From an uncultured Aquabacterium sp. (GTDB taxonomy: Bacteria > Pseudomonadota > Gammaproteobacteria > Burkholderiales > Burkholderiaceae_C): 51,637 bases of DNA. Every line of letters begins with the position of its first letter. Position 1 is the first letter of the stretch. The notes beneath the pieces are model-generated. The model was not told the origin of the DNA. It was given only the letters and a program-made list of their open reading frames with translations, and ran no database searches. Location: positions 1 to 51,637 of the forward strand of contig NZ_CANBCC010000023.1 of the NCBI RefSeq assembly GCF_947366995.1, read 5' to 3'. Positions 43,179-51,637 of the stretch are shown one piece after another. The position numbers and the translations under genes are program-made.

Positions 43179-43996
43179 TTTCAGTGCTTGTGCTGACGAA
43201 AAATGAGCAAGCCGATTTGCCCGGTTGCCTACGATCCGTTGCTTGGAGCGACGATATCCACGTTTACGATTCCTTTAGCACAGATAAAACGGTCGAAATA
43301 GCTAAAGATTTTGGTGCAACTGTGACGCAGCGCACTTTTGATAACTGGGCCGCACATCAAAATTGGGGTCTCAAGAACATAAAATTCAAACATGACTGGG
43401 TTTTCTATATAGACGCCGATGAGAGGGTTACGCCGGAACTTGCGTTGAACGTTAAACTGGCGGTCGCAGAAGAGAGCGGTGTTGTTGCCTTCAGCGTCCA
43501 GCGTCGCGACTTTTTCATGGGAACTTGGCTTAGGCACGTCCAAGCGTCGCCGTACTATATGCGACTGTTTAAGCCGGAGGCCATAAGGTATGAGCGACTG
43601 GTAAATCCGGTTTCGATCGCTAGTGGACCGGTGGGTACACTGCATGGATATCTCGATCACTTTCCGTTCAGCAAGGGAATTGCGCACTGGGTGGCAAGAC
43701 ACAACTCATATAGTGATTTGGAGGCAGAGCAGATAGTGGCGAATGCTGCGTCTCGTGAACCGTTCTCTGTCGTAAAGGCGTTTACGGCAGCAGACTTCCA
43801 CACTAAGCGATATCACCAAAAGGAGCTTTTTTACCGGTTGCCTCTCCGCCCACTAGTCAAGTTTGCCCTGCTGTATATTGCCAAGAGAGGCTTTATGGAC
43901 GGGCGGGCGGGTCTCAGGTACGCCATTCTGCAGTCGATTTACGAGTACCTGATTGTCCTTAAGACCGAGGAACGAAAGGCGGCCGCTGATCGCTAA
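43175..43996 (+). CDS. Glycosyltransferase family 2 (WaaE/KdtX-like)
   Basis: A 273-aa GT-A enzyme of the short WaaE/LgtF type: ISVLVLTKNEQADLPGCLRS at the N-terminus, YDSFSTDKT, the D-x-D YIDADERVTPEL, and QRRDFFMG. The family commonly transfers glucose-like residues in LPS or EPS. Length 250-280 is typical. Stop is 39 bases before the next start, which has GGAGGGG ahead of it. Low G+C. Confidence 0.9.
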   Translation: MISVLVLTKNEQADLPGCLRSVAWSDDIHVYDSFSTDKTVEIAKDFGATVTQRTFDNWAAHQNWGLKNIKFKHDWVFYIDADERVTPELALNVKLAVAEESGVVAFSVQRRDFFMGTWLRHVQASPYYMRLFKPEAIRYERLVNPVSIASGPVGTLHGYLDHFPFSKGIAHWVARHNSYSDLEAEQIVANAASREPFSVVKAFTAADFHTKRYHQKELFYRLPLRPLVKFALLYIAKRGFMDGRAGLRYAILQSIYEYLIVLKTEERKAAADR

Positions 43997-44035
43997 TCTA
44001 CGAACTTTCTCAATGACGGATATAAGGAGGGGGAA

Positions 44036-45310
44036 ATGTGCGTAAGAGATCGCGCGACGTTGTGGCCGATCATCGGTTACGTTGTAACCACTATGGTAGT
44101 AGCGCTGTACGGCGCGTCAAGAAGTGGATTGAACCACTACTCAGTTTTTGATTTGGCCAATCTTGTCGGTCCGACGGTCCGCAGCTTTTTGGCAAACGGA
44201 TGGATGGAGGCGATGCCAGGGTACTACGGAGCTAGGATGCCCGTGGCAACGTTGTACGCCGTTTTAGGGTACATCGCCTTTGGCGATAAGGTGGCATACA
44301 TAATTTTTCTTAAGGTTCTGTTGGTAGTTGCGGCTTTAGCCTGGATTGCGTGGCTTGTGTTTCGAAGCCGCGGGGAGAAGTCGATCCTTGATTTTCTCGC
44401 GCTTCTCCTCATCAGTACGTCGTCCTACACGGTAGCCAATATTGTCAATATCCAAGTTGAAGAAGGGTTCGGTTTCGTGGGGCTGGCCGTCTGCTGGGCC
44501 GTGCTGCTTTATGGCGCATCACCCGAAAGAAAAGGCCACCTCGGAGGACGCGGATACCATAAGCACTCTATTGCAATCCTCTTCGGATGCTCGGCCGCAA
44601 TTGCACTGCTGTCCAAGAGTTCATTTGTGCTGTGTGTCGCTGTGTTGCTCGTTGCTTTCGGTTATAAGTTCGGCCTTCGGTATTTCCTCGCATGTCTCCT
44701 AGTTGTTGCGACTTCAGGAGTGGCCTGGGCGTCTTATCAGTACGCAGGATCCGGAAGATTCACAATCGGGACCAGTTTGGATGGATGGAATTTATACAAA
44801 GGGAACAATCCTTATTTTTTGGAACGGTATCCGCCGACTCCGGGTACCAGCCTGGATATGTACGATGACGATCTGTTTAAGGATTCCCCTGCCGGTGGGG
44901 AGTGGGTTGTGAACGATTTTTACAGGGAAAAGTCTTTTGCTTATATTTTAAATAACAAGGAGAAGGCGGTCGCGGCCCTTAAGAAAAAGTTTTGGGTGTG
45001 TTTTTTCTCGGTTGAGAAGTACGGGTCCACTTCATCGGAAGGTGTCCGTAAATACTACGAACTGGGCAGCATGATACTTTTTAGGGTTGTTTTTTGGCTG
45101 AGCTTAGGCGCCGCAGTTGCCGATTCGTTTGTTCGACGACAGAGAGCGCTTGGGATCGCATATATTCTATTTGTCGGGGGATTGCTGCTCCCATACCTCG
45201 TCGGTTTCGCGTACACGCGGCACGTAAGCGTCCTCGCGCTTCCTGCCGTTTTATATCTCCTCGCCTTCATTAGGCGGAACACAGTGGCTCCATTAGAGGC
45301 GCCGAATTGA
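44036..45310 (+). CDS. Polytopic membrane protein, GT-C-like
   Basis: A 424-aa protein with about ten hydrophobic segments and a hydrophilic stretch at about 245-320 (GNNPYFLERYPPTPG). It looks like an integral glycosyltransferase of the GT-C/ArnT kind or an uncharacterised polymer-linked protein, but no decisive motif is seen. Start at 44036 with GGAGGGG eight bases ahead. Its last bases overlap the acyltransferase start (TGATG). Low G+C. Confidence 0.6.
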   Translation: MCVRDRATLWPIIGYVVTTMVVALYGASRSGLNHYSVFDLANLVGPTVRSFLANGWMEAMPGYYGARMPVATLYAVLGYIAFGDKVAYIIFLKVLLVVAALAWIAWLVFRSRGEKSILDFLALLLISTSSYTVANIVNIQVEEGFGFVGLAVCWAVLLYGASPERKGHLGGRGYHKHSIAILFGCSAAIALLSKSSFVLCVAVLLVAFGYKFGLRYFLACLLVVATSGVAWASYQYAGSGRFTIGTSLDGWNLYKGNNPYFLERYPPTPGTSLDMYDDDLFKDSPAGGEWVVNDFYREKSFAYILNNKEKAVAALKKKFWVCFFSVEKYGSTSSEGVRKYYELGSMILFRVVFWLSLGAAVADSFVRRQRALGIAYILFVGGLLLPYLVGFAYTRHVSVLALPAVLYLLAFIRRNTVAPLEAPN

Positions 45311-46323
45311 TGCCTATGAGAGACGCTCATGATTCCGGCCAAAGGGTAAGTTATTTGGATGCCTGGCGAGGCTGGGCAATTATTAGCGTTCTGGTGGGCC
45401 ACTTCGTGGTTGCGAGTGGCATAAATTTTGGGAGGTTGGGCGTCGAGTTGTTTTTTGCGCTCTCGGGAAGTTTGATAGGTGACATCCTCTTCGTGAAAAG
45501 GGACGCTCTAGCGGCATACGCATTGAAGCGCTTTGCCAGAATAGTCCCCTCACTGTGGGTGTTTCTTGCGTTGATTTCCGTCGGATCTTGGTGGTTCAAC
45601 ATATCATTTCCTTGGATCGACGTGCTTTCCGCGGGTCTGGGATTTGCGAATTATCACAGGCCACATACGCTTACGTTTCAACACCTCTGGTCTGTGTCCG
45701 TCGAAATGCAGGGGTACGTTGTCTTGGGATTGGTGGCCTATATATGTAGATCCTCGCGGCTCGTCGCGCACTTTGTTATTTCTACGCTGGTTGCCTTCTC
45801 GTGGTTGACCGTGTGTATCGCTGCTCTAAATGGAACGTTGGAGTATTACAGTACATTTTGGAGATTCGAGTTCAGATGCACCTCAATGCTGTTGGCGGCT
45901 GCCTTGGTCAGCTATGGCGTTTCCCGAATTCGGCGGTTGCCGCCATGGTGGGTTTTTTTATTTTTAGGGTGTCTATTTTTTGTTGACTTGGTGCCAGACG
46001 CAGTCAGATACACTTTCGGTTCCGGTTTGATTGCGATCGCCTGTGTGCAGCTGCGGAACGCTCCCCATCATATTTCGTTTTTTAATAACAGGTTCGTTGC
46101 AGAGGTCGGCCTAGCTTCTTATAGTGTCTATTTATGGCAACAAGTGTTTTTTTCTCAAAAGGCGTGGCTAAGTAAGCCGGTCGCGTTAACGCTGGCGATC
46201 ATGGTTGGTTATGCGGTCCACAAAATATTGGATGAGCGTCTTCATAAGTTTGCGCTGCGATTTCTCATGCGAGGCGCAGGGTTTAACCGTGACACGACGA
46301 GTCCGGCCCGAGCGAGAACCTAA
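45310..46323 (+). CDS. Membrane acyltransferase (OafA/Acyl_transf_3 family)
   Basis: A 337-aa protein with about ten membrane segments; start at the ATG at 45310, which overlaps the previous stop. It begins VSYLDAWRGWAIISVLVGHF, the family hallmark with catalytic H31, then LGVELFFALSG. It would O-acetylate (or succinylate) a sugar of the polymer. The last plus-strand gene before the IS3 remnant. Low G+C. Confidence 0.9.
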   Translation: MPMRDAHDSGQRVSYLDAWRGWAIISVLVGHFVVASGINFGRLGVELFFALSGSLIGDILFVKRDALAAYALKRFARIVPSLWVFLALISVGSWWFNISFPWIDVLSAGLGFANYHRPHTLTFQHLWSVSVEMQGYVVLGLVAYICRSSRLVAHFVISTLVAFSWLTVCIAALNGTLEYYSTFWRFEFRCTSMLLAAALVSYGVSRIRRLPPWWVFLFLGCLFFVDLVPDAVRYTFGSGLIAIACVQLRNAPHHISFFNNRFVAEVGLASYSVYLWQQVFFSQKAWLSKPVALTLAIMVGYAVHKILDERLHKFALRFLMRGAGFNRDTTSPARART

Positions 46324-46479
46324 AGGCATCGGCCTAACGAAGTATTGGCATATGGACGGGGCTGTTATTTTCACTGGAAAAAGGCGGTTTAGTCGCAGCG
46401 GCGCGGCCCTCTCTGGTGCAAACGTTGACCGAAACGACGATGTGCACTTTCACGGAAGACGCCATTAGGCGCCGGTCTG

Positions 46480-47270
46480 CAAGGCGCAAAATTTCAGCCT
46501 GATCGAGCAGTGGCGGTCGTGCGATATGCCTCGGCGCACGGTGTACTACCGCAGCACCAAGGCCGCGCCGAAGGTTCAGGATCACTCCGTCAAGCCAATC
46601 AAGGCGATGATGGAAGAGAACCCGTTGTTCGGTTATCGCACCGTGGCGCGCCTGCTTAGCTTGAACAAGAACACCGTGCAGCGCGTCTTCCAGCTTAATG
46701 GATGGCAGTGCGCAAGCGCCCGGTGGGCTTCGACTTCGCATCCGGGCCTTGCCATCGGTAGCCAAAGTACAATACGAGCGGTCCGCGACAGATCTGTGCC
46801 GCGTATGGACGTTGCGTGATGGGTATGCTTCGCTGTGGCCCTGCTGATTGACTGCTAGAGCCGCGAACTGTAGAGCTGCCACCTCTCAGCCACAGCGGCC
46901 GATCCAAACCGCTGAGGCGGCCCTCTAGCAAGCCCTGATCGCCCGCTACGGCTGACCGGGGCGAGGTCAAGCATCCGTTCTTGTTGAGGTCAGACAACGG
47001 AGTGGTGTTCACCAGCCGCAGTTACACGGCCCGGGTCAAGAGCTATGGCCTGCAGCAGGAATTCATCACCCCGTGCAGCCCGGAGCAAAACGGCTTGGTC
47101 GAGCCCGTGATCAAAACGCTCAAAGACCAACGCGTGTACTGCCACCGGGGCGAGACCCAACAGCACGCCAGCCACGTAATGGCGACGGGATCGGTTTTTA
47201 CAACCACCGGCGCCCTCAACAGGCGCTGGGCATGAAGACCCCCGCTGAGGCTTATACTTTGGTTGCCTGA
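46480..47270 (+). pseudogene. Degraded IS3-family transposase (OrfB) remnant
   Basis: Pieces of an IS3-type OrfB in several frames: an HTH part (PRRTVYYRSTKAAP, FGYRTVARLLSLNKNTV, 46526-46700), a scrambled middle with stops (around 46823-46960, QALIARYG recognisable), an integrase-core part (RSDNGVVFTSRSYTARVKSY, then EQNGLVEPVIKTLKDQ, 46987-47200) and a C-terminus in another frame (GFYNHRRPQQALGMKTPAEA, ending about 47270). At least three frameshifts and in-frame stops make it inactive. It fills the 1040-base gap between the two convergent gene sets; no terminal inverted repeats or target duplication could be fixed, and nothing else is seen in the gap. Confidence 0.85.
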
Positions 47271-47363
47271 TTTGCGCAGAAAGCGCTGGGTCAATACAGC
47301 AAGCCGCTGAAATGACCGCTTCTATCAAGACTTGCAGCTCGCGCGCCTGCTTGCAGTTGTTCT

Positions 47364-47930
47364 TTACCGGAGAATTTCGCGGCGCTTCAAGACGCGAGCA
47401 GGGGAGCCCGCCACAACAGTCCAAGGGGGAACGTCTTTAGCTACGGTTGAGCGCGCTCCAACGACGGCTCCGTCGCCGATGAAGACGCCGGGCCCTACAA
47501 ATGCGCCAGCTGCCACCCAGCTATGTGAGCCGATCGAAATTGGCTTGTACGTCAACGGCATGGCACTATCGGTGAAGTCGTGCGTGCCAGTACATAGGAA
47601 AACGTATTGGGAAATGACCGCCATATTCCCGATCGTCACGGTCGCAAAATTGTAAATTTCTGCATCCCTGCCAATCGCACAATAGTCCCCTACAGTGAGA
47701 TTCCAAGGCATTAAAACACGAACGCCTGGCATCACAAGACACTTCTTCCCCAGATTGGCGCCAAACAATCTGAGAATGTAGGAGTTGACACGGTGAAGCG
47801 GTCTAGGAAGAACGAGTAGCCAGGGCTGACCCAGCACGTTCCACGCAATGCGCTTTAAAAGTGTGGCCTTTGCCCACTTGGTTCGGCTTTTCCGTAAATC
47901 AACCTGTAATGGCTTTGCAGGATCGCTCAT
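47364..47930 (-). CDS. WcaF-like O-acetyltransferase (hexapeptide repeat)
   Basis: A 188-aa left-handed beta-helix acetyltransferase. Start at the ATG at 47930 (MSDPAKPLQVDL), one base after the previous gene's stop; the frame extends to 47993 but would overlap it. Repeats are visible (IGRDAEIYNFATVTIG, VAAGAFVGPGVFIGDGAVVG) with catalytic H117 in TGTHDFTDSAM, as in WcaF of colanic acid synthesis. Last gene of the minus-strand set, next to the IS3 remnant. Confidence 0.9.
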   Translation of the reverse strand: MSDPAKPLQVDLRKSRTKWAKATLLKRIAWNVLGQPWLLVLPRPLHRVNSYILRLFGANLGKKCLVMPGVRVLMPWNLTVGDYCAIGRDAEIYNFATVTIGNMAVISQYVFLCTGTHDFTDSAMPLTYKPISIGSHSWVAAGAFVGPGVFIGDGAVVGARSTVAKDVPPWTVVAGSPARVLKRREILR

Positions 47931-47931
47931 C

Positions 47932-49068
47932 TCATACTTGTTGTTGAAGGCCGAGCAACTGGATATAGCGCTCCACTTGGCGACTGACGTCAAAACTTTG
48001 CGATCTTTGCAAAATCGCGCGGCGGCGGGCGTCGGACTGCAGACTATTGGACTGAACAGTAAGCTTCACTGCATTCGCAAGAGCCTCGGCGTCGCCAACG
48101 GGGCACAACGCTCCATAACGTGCGCCGTCAAGGATCTCGCGCGGGCCCGAAGGGCAGTCGGTGGAGACGACTGGTTTGCCTAATGCAAGGGCCTCCACGA
48201 TGACATTCCCAAACGACTCGTGCAGCGAGGTTAAGAGCAATAGGTCGGAGTTGGCCAACTCTGGGAAAGGATTGCTTCTTGCCCCGAGAAAGTAAAAGTT
48301 CGAGACGCCCGCCTGCTGGACAACTTCCTGAAGTCTGCTGAGTTCCGGTCCATCGCCAATAACCGCGATGGCGAAACGCTCCGGAGCAAGTATTCTGGCG
48401 ACCTGAATCGCAGTGTCGTAATCTTTCTGAGGAGCTAGACGCCCAATCATTAAAGCCACATGAGAATAATGTGAGCGAAGTTCCTGGAATGCCGGGGACA
48501 CACCGCCGTGGGCAAGCTCTCTTATGCGAGTTATATTGTGTCCGTTATAAAGGACAACGGTTTTGCTCGCAGAGCAAACGCGCTCCTTAATTAGCTCCTC
48601 TGAAACTCCGCTTGAGACACATGCAACCATCTTGCTTCTTCGGAAGCTCCACTGGAGTATTCGCTTCTTTACCAATCCGCTTGCAGAGGCATAGTGGCCG
48701 GAAGGGCTATCGTGCTGGAAGCCGACGTAGTCAAGTTGTGCCCCTAACAGGTGTTTGCACGCTGCCACCATCAAGTTGGGAAGAAGGCCATGGGCAGACA
48801 CGGTTGCTCCTGGCTGCGCCTTAAGCAGCTTAAACAGACGGACCAGCGCAAGGGGCGCAAAAACTAAAGCCTTCGCATAGGCTGGAATGCCTGGAAGTAG
48901 GCATCGTATCCGCCCTGGCTTAAGTTCGTTTAGCTGTTCGAGCTGCTCATGGAGAATCACTACCGTGACATTAATATTTTTTGCAGCTAGTCCTTCCGCC
49001 AGACAAGCAACAGTACGAGCAACCCCACCCCGCGCAAGGTTAGGCAGAAAGAAGATATAGTCGCGCAC
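47932..49068 (-). CDS. Glycosyltransferase family 4
   Basis: A 378-aa GT-B enzyme: N-terminal FFLPNLARGGVARTVACLAE, a middle MIGRLAPQKDYDTAIQVA, and the donor-site E-x7-E in LHESFGNVIVEALALGKPVV followed by DCPSGPREIL. Resembles GalNAc/hexose-transferring GT4 enzymes of LPS and capsule clusters. Nine bases after the WcaI-like gene and one before the acetyltransferase. Confidence 0.92.
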   Translation of the reverse strand: MRDYIFFLPNLARGGVARTVACLAEGLAAKNINVTVVILHEQLEQLNELKPGRIRCLLPGIPAYAKALVFAPLALVRLFKLLKAQPGATVSAHGLLPNLMVAACKHLLGAQLDYVGFQHDSPSGHYASASGLVKKRILQWSFRRSKMVACVSSGVSEELIKERVCSASKTVVLYNGHNITRIRELAHGGVSPAFQELRSHYSHVALMIGRLAPQKDYDTAIQVARILAPERFAIAVIGDGPELSRLQEVVQQAGVSNFYFLGARSNPFPELANSDLLLLTSLHESFGNVIVEALALGKPVVSTDCPSGPREILDGARYGALCPVGDAEALANAVKLTVQSNSLQSDARRRAILQRSQSFDVSRQVERYIQLLGLQQQV

Positions 49069-49077
49069 TCGTTAACC

Positions 49078-50322
49078 TCACTCGGCTAGGCTTTCGCGAG
49101 GGTCCATTATTAATCTGGTCGCCTCGTCGACAAAAGACCCCAACACGGAGGAAATAGATATGTGTCGCTCAGCATAGTGTCGGGCCTTCGCACCGAAATC
49201 AACGCAAAGCTTATGATCGTCAGCAAGTCGCACTAGGTTTCTCGCAAGGGATGCAGCATCCCCTGGTGGGGAGATAAGCCCACACCCGGATATAACTTTT
49301 GCGATCTCTGATGAAGGCGAGCAAGCGGCTGCCACGGGGCGTCCACTTGAGAGCATCCCCGTTATTTTCGAAGGAAGTACGAGATCCTCCGCATTGCCTG
49401 ACTGCGGAAGGAGATGTACGTCTGCCAGCCCAAGCAGTTCTCCCAGCTTATTCACTGGCTGTAAGGGCAGCATTCGTATGTTCGTTAACGATTTTGCTTT
49501 CTCCTGCAAAAAAGGCTTCATCACACCGTCGCCGCAGATTACAAAAATAATGTCTGTGCGATGAGATAGTATCTCAGCGGCCGCAGGGATAATGTCCAAA
49601 CCTTGCTTTTCACCCAATGTCCCGGAGAAAAGAAAAACCTTTGCTTCCGCGCTGATGCAAAGAGCATCTCTGTATGAGCTCCGGCTCTGGAGCGGCCTGA
49701 TGCCCTCCGTGTCGGCCCAGTTGGGCAGCAGAACTGTTCTGGACGCCTCCACGCCTTTCGCATGAAGTCGTGAGAGCATTGCCGAAGATATCGTTGAAAC
49801 CCTATCGAAGCGCTTGAATATTGCCGTTTCGATTCGCTTAGAAAGCCGTTCGAGTCGCTTTCCCCTGAGTTGCCCCATTCCAAAAGCAATGTCTACTTCG
49901 AAGTCTTGGACGTGGAGCCAGGAGCGTGCTCTCACGAGTTTCGCAAAGACGTGCCCGCCAGGCGCACAGGAGATGTAAGGGGCGACAGTAAAAACCAAAT
50001 CGGGGCGCCATATAACCTGCCTAAGAAGCTGTGGGATGGATAGCAATGAGAAGCTCAGCATGCTCAGTGCTCGGGATGCTCCACGAGGCTTGCCAAAGAG
50101 GAGAAGAGGGGCCCGGTATACCGTGATATCACCTAATCGATCGGTGGCAAACGGGCGGAGCAAGTATTCGCCTTTAATCTTCCAGCTAGGATAATGCGGC
50201 GGGGCAGCGATGACGCGGACCTCATGCCCACTCTTCGCTAACCAGAGCGCCATTTCCCCGGAATACTTTCCGATGCCGGTCTCTTCAGGGAAGAAATTCG
50301 CGGAATATATAAGAATCTTCAC
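49078..50322 (-). CDS. Glycosyltransferase family 4, WcaI-like
   Basis: A 414-aa GT4 enzyme starting at a GTG at 50322 that overlaps the previous stop (GTGA). N-terminus KILIYSANFFPEETGIGKYS and HEVRVIAAPPHYPSWKI is typical of WcaI (colanic acid fucosyltransferase-like) proteins; later LFSGTLGEKQGLDII and LLPQSGNAEDLVLPSKITGM. No membrane segment is evident. The substrate is not provable, but WcaI-like and WcaF-like genes together suggest a colanic-acid-type repeat unit. Confidence 0.88.
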   Translation of the reverse strand: MKILIYSANFFPEETGIGKYSGEMALWLAKSGHEVRVIAAPPHYPSWKIKGEYLLRPFATDRLGDITVYRAPLLLFGKPRGASRALSMLSFSLLSIPQLLRQVIWRPDLVFTVAPYISCAPGGHVFAKLVRARSWLHVQDFEVDIAFGMGQLRGKRLERLSKRIETAIFKRFDRVSTISSAMLSRLHAKGVEASRTVLLPNWADTEGIRPLQSRSSYRDALCISAEAKVFLFSGTLGEKQGLDIIPAAAEILSHRTDIIFVICGDGVMKPFLQEKAKSLTNIRMLPLQPVNKLGELLGLADVHLLPQSGNAEDLVLPSKITGMLSSGRPVAAACSPSSEIAKVISGCGLISPPGDAASLARNLVRLADDHKLCVDFGAKARHYAERHISISSVLGSFVDEATRLIMDPRESLAE

Positions 50323-51637
50323 GGCGCCTTTGCTCCCGAATCTGTCGTCTTAACTTGGTAGGGTGTCGTGCGAAACAGTGCTGCGATCGCGTTCAGTGTT
50401 CCCACAAGCACAACAAATACCAGCACTTTTTGCGGCAACGCGCGAAGGAGGAAGCCAACTTTCGCCGCTATAGATTCGCCCCCTACCCCGTAGAGGAAGA
50501 TGGGCCACGCCAAGCATAATGCAACCGGCGATATATGAAGACCCGTCGGCGTGTTGAGCGAGTTCAATGCAATAAAGGTAACCGTGAAGAGCAATAGCGC
50601 AGCAACTGGCCAGTATGGTCCGCACAATGTGTAAACGTCACCAAACACCGACCCCGTGACGAAGCCGCCTAATGGGTATCCATACGCGAGGTGTATATAG
50701 ACATCGCCGATCGAGTAGAGGTGCTCAAACTTCTGTATGTCGATATCAAGGGCGTCGAGCATTGGTTGAGGTAATAAGACAATGATGCTTCTTATCTCCT
50801 CATCGACTATGCGCGATATTTGCTCGTCCCCCATTAGCCCGCCGAGGAAGAAAATGTTGTCATGAAATTTTGTCTCTGTAAGGCGAGACATAATTGGGTT
50901 CTCAAGATATGTCTCATCGTACATGGTGGTGAGCCGCTTCAGATACCCAGTATCCCGATGCTGTTGCATCTTCTGATCGTCCATCAACGCTTCGGCCGTA
51001 AGCCGGATCATTTCGACGCGGGTGGCATCTTCCCGATTTTCCCGTGCAATTGCCATTGCCGTCACTAGGTTGGAAAGGGAAAAAACGGATACTATTAAGA
51101 CCGAAAGCGCGATCAGCCACCGCGCTAGAGACTTTCGTGTCATCCCCTGAGGCGCGCGGAGGCTGATGACAAGATAAATCAACGTCACGGTAGCGGGGCC
51201 GGTGAACATCAGTCCTCGGGCATTACGCGCTAAACCAAGTGCCGCAATGAGAAGGGCATAACCAATCAGTAGCGGAGCTTGCCGTCGAATATCACAATAT
51301 GTATCTCCCTCTGCTTTGTAGTATGCCACTATGAGAAAAGGGAGCCATGTAAGGAATTCTGTTGCCTCGAGAAACTTGCCAAAAACGTTTCCGAAAGACG
51401 CAGTCTGTCCCACCAGCGAAAATAGGCCCGGTAGAGCCAAAAGCCAAAGGTATAGCGGCTCTCTCGTCTTCAGCGCGCCCAAAGGCAGGAGTAGCTTCGT
51501 AGACACGAAATCTGAAATGCGGTTTAATGGCCGAAAGTTAAGCGAGAGCGAATGACCTAAAGCAGCGACTATGTGCATCACCGCCAGCGTCTGAAACGTT
51601 AACTCCGGCGCTCTGAGATTTTTCGCAAACGGTTCAA
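50319..51637 (-). CDS. Wzy-like polymerase (partial, runs off the window)
   Basis: The frame is still open at the right window edge, so the N-terminus is missing; about 440 residues are visible. Several membrane segments (about ten) with a periplasmic loop around DDQKMQQHRDTGYLKRL and the C-terminal GESIAAKVGFLLRALPQ match Wzy/O-antigen-ligase-like layout. It overlaps the WcaI-like gene by four bases. The call rests on topology and neighbours; conserved motifs are not decisive. Confidence 0.65.
   Translation of the reverse strand, partial: EPFAKNLRAPELTFQTLAVMHIVAALGHSLSLNFRPLNRISDFVSTKLLLPLGALKTREPLYLWLLALPGLFSLVGQTASFGNVFGKFLEATEFLTWLPFLIVAYYKAEGDTYCDIRRQAPLLIGYALLIAALGLARNARGLMFTGPATVTLIYLVISLRAPQGMTRKSLARWLIALSVLIVSVFSLSNLVTAMAIARENREDATRVEMIRLTAEALMDDQKMQQHRDTGYLKRLTTMYDETYLENPIMSRLTETKFHDNIFFLGGLMGDEQISRIVDEEIRSIIVLLPQPMLDALDIDIQKFEHLYSIGDVYIHLAYGYPLGGFVTGSVFGDVYTLCGPYWPVAALLLFTVTFIALNSLNTPTGLHISPVALCLAWPIFLYGVGGESIAAKVGFLLRALPQKVLVFVVLVGTLNAIAALFRTTPYQVKTTDSGAKAP

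Noticed and set aside
46334-46882. A 182-aa minus-strand frame in the IS remnant
   Set aside because: Opposite the transposase pieces, which match IS3 OrfB on the plus strand; no motif in the minus-strand translation.
1-51637. CRISPR arrays, rRNA genes or riboswitches
   Set aside because: No regularly spaced direct repeats, no rRNA sequence and no recognisable riboswitch core were seen on reading the gaps.

Overview
The window looks like a chromosomal segment of a G+C-rich betaproteobacterium, probably a Burkholderiales-type biofilm or floc former. This is inferred from very high G+C (60 bases counted by hand at 36061-36120 are 78% G+C), EpsF/EpsG/EpsI-type genes, an exosortase of the XrtB kind, and Burkholderiales-style lipoproteins (Cys followed by six Gly). 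The species cannot be named from this sequence.

Layout: (1) 1-2600 is the right end of an integrated phage-like element: the C-terminus of a phage protein, two small unknown genes with a terminator, and a tyrosine integrase next to a short 3' fragment of a tRNA-Ser gene that serves as attachment site. (2) 2758-5569 is a small envelope-stress unit: a Spy/CpxP-like periplasmic protein, an OmpR-type regulator and a sensor kinase. (3) 5715-36961 is a large exopolysaccharide (EPS) locus. It starts and ends with two nucleotidyltransferases of identical length (about 78% identical by hand count). Between them lie a 12-gene minus-strand operon (exosortase, EpsI, GT2, rfbBDAC, an UPF0104 membrane protein, a HAD-UbiA fusion, DprE1-like, DprE2-like, GT4), a plus-strand GT and GT-C-like protein, a minus-strand operon (GT31-like, flippase, pyruvyltransferase), a lipoprotein glycosidase, and a second minus-strand operon (two GT4, EpsF, EpsG, a second glycosidase, a Wzy-like protein). 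(4) From about 36780, inside the 3' end of a nucleotide-sugar epimerase, base composition drops to about 50% G+C. A second, foreign-looking polysaccharide region follows: GT4, a DUF1800/DUF1501 pair, flippase, GT2, GT-C-like protein, acyltransferase, an IS3-family remnant, then a convergent minus-strand set (Wzy-like, two GT4, WcaF-like acetyltransferase).

How it works together: the genes can supply dTDP-rhamnose (rfbABCD), another NDP-sugar (the paralogous nucleotidyltransferases), a uronic-acid epimer (35948) and, most strikingly, a lipid-linked D-arabinofuranose-like donor (HAD-UbiA, DprE1-like, DprE2-like, 8057-11568). Glycosyltransferases would build repeats, two Wzx-like flippases would export them, two Wzy-like proteins would polymerise them, EpsF/EpsG would set chain length, a pyruvyltransferase and acyl/acetyltransferases would decorate, and two clan-A-type glycosidases would trim. 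An exosortase and EpsI link the locus to PEP-CTERM protein sorting. I see no priming glycosyltransferase, no Wza-like exporter and no PEP-CTERM substrate here; they may lie outside the window.

The most unusual feature is the apparently complete polyprenyl-phosphoryl-arabinose module inside an exosortase-type EPS operon.
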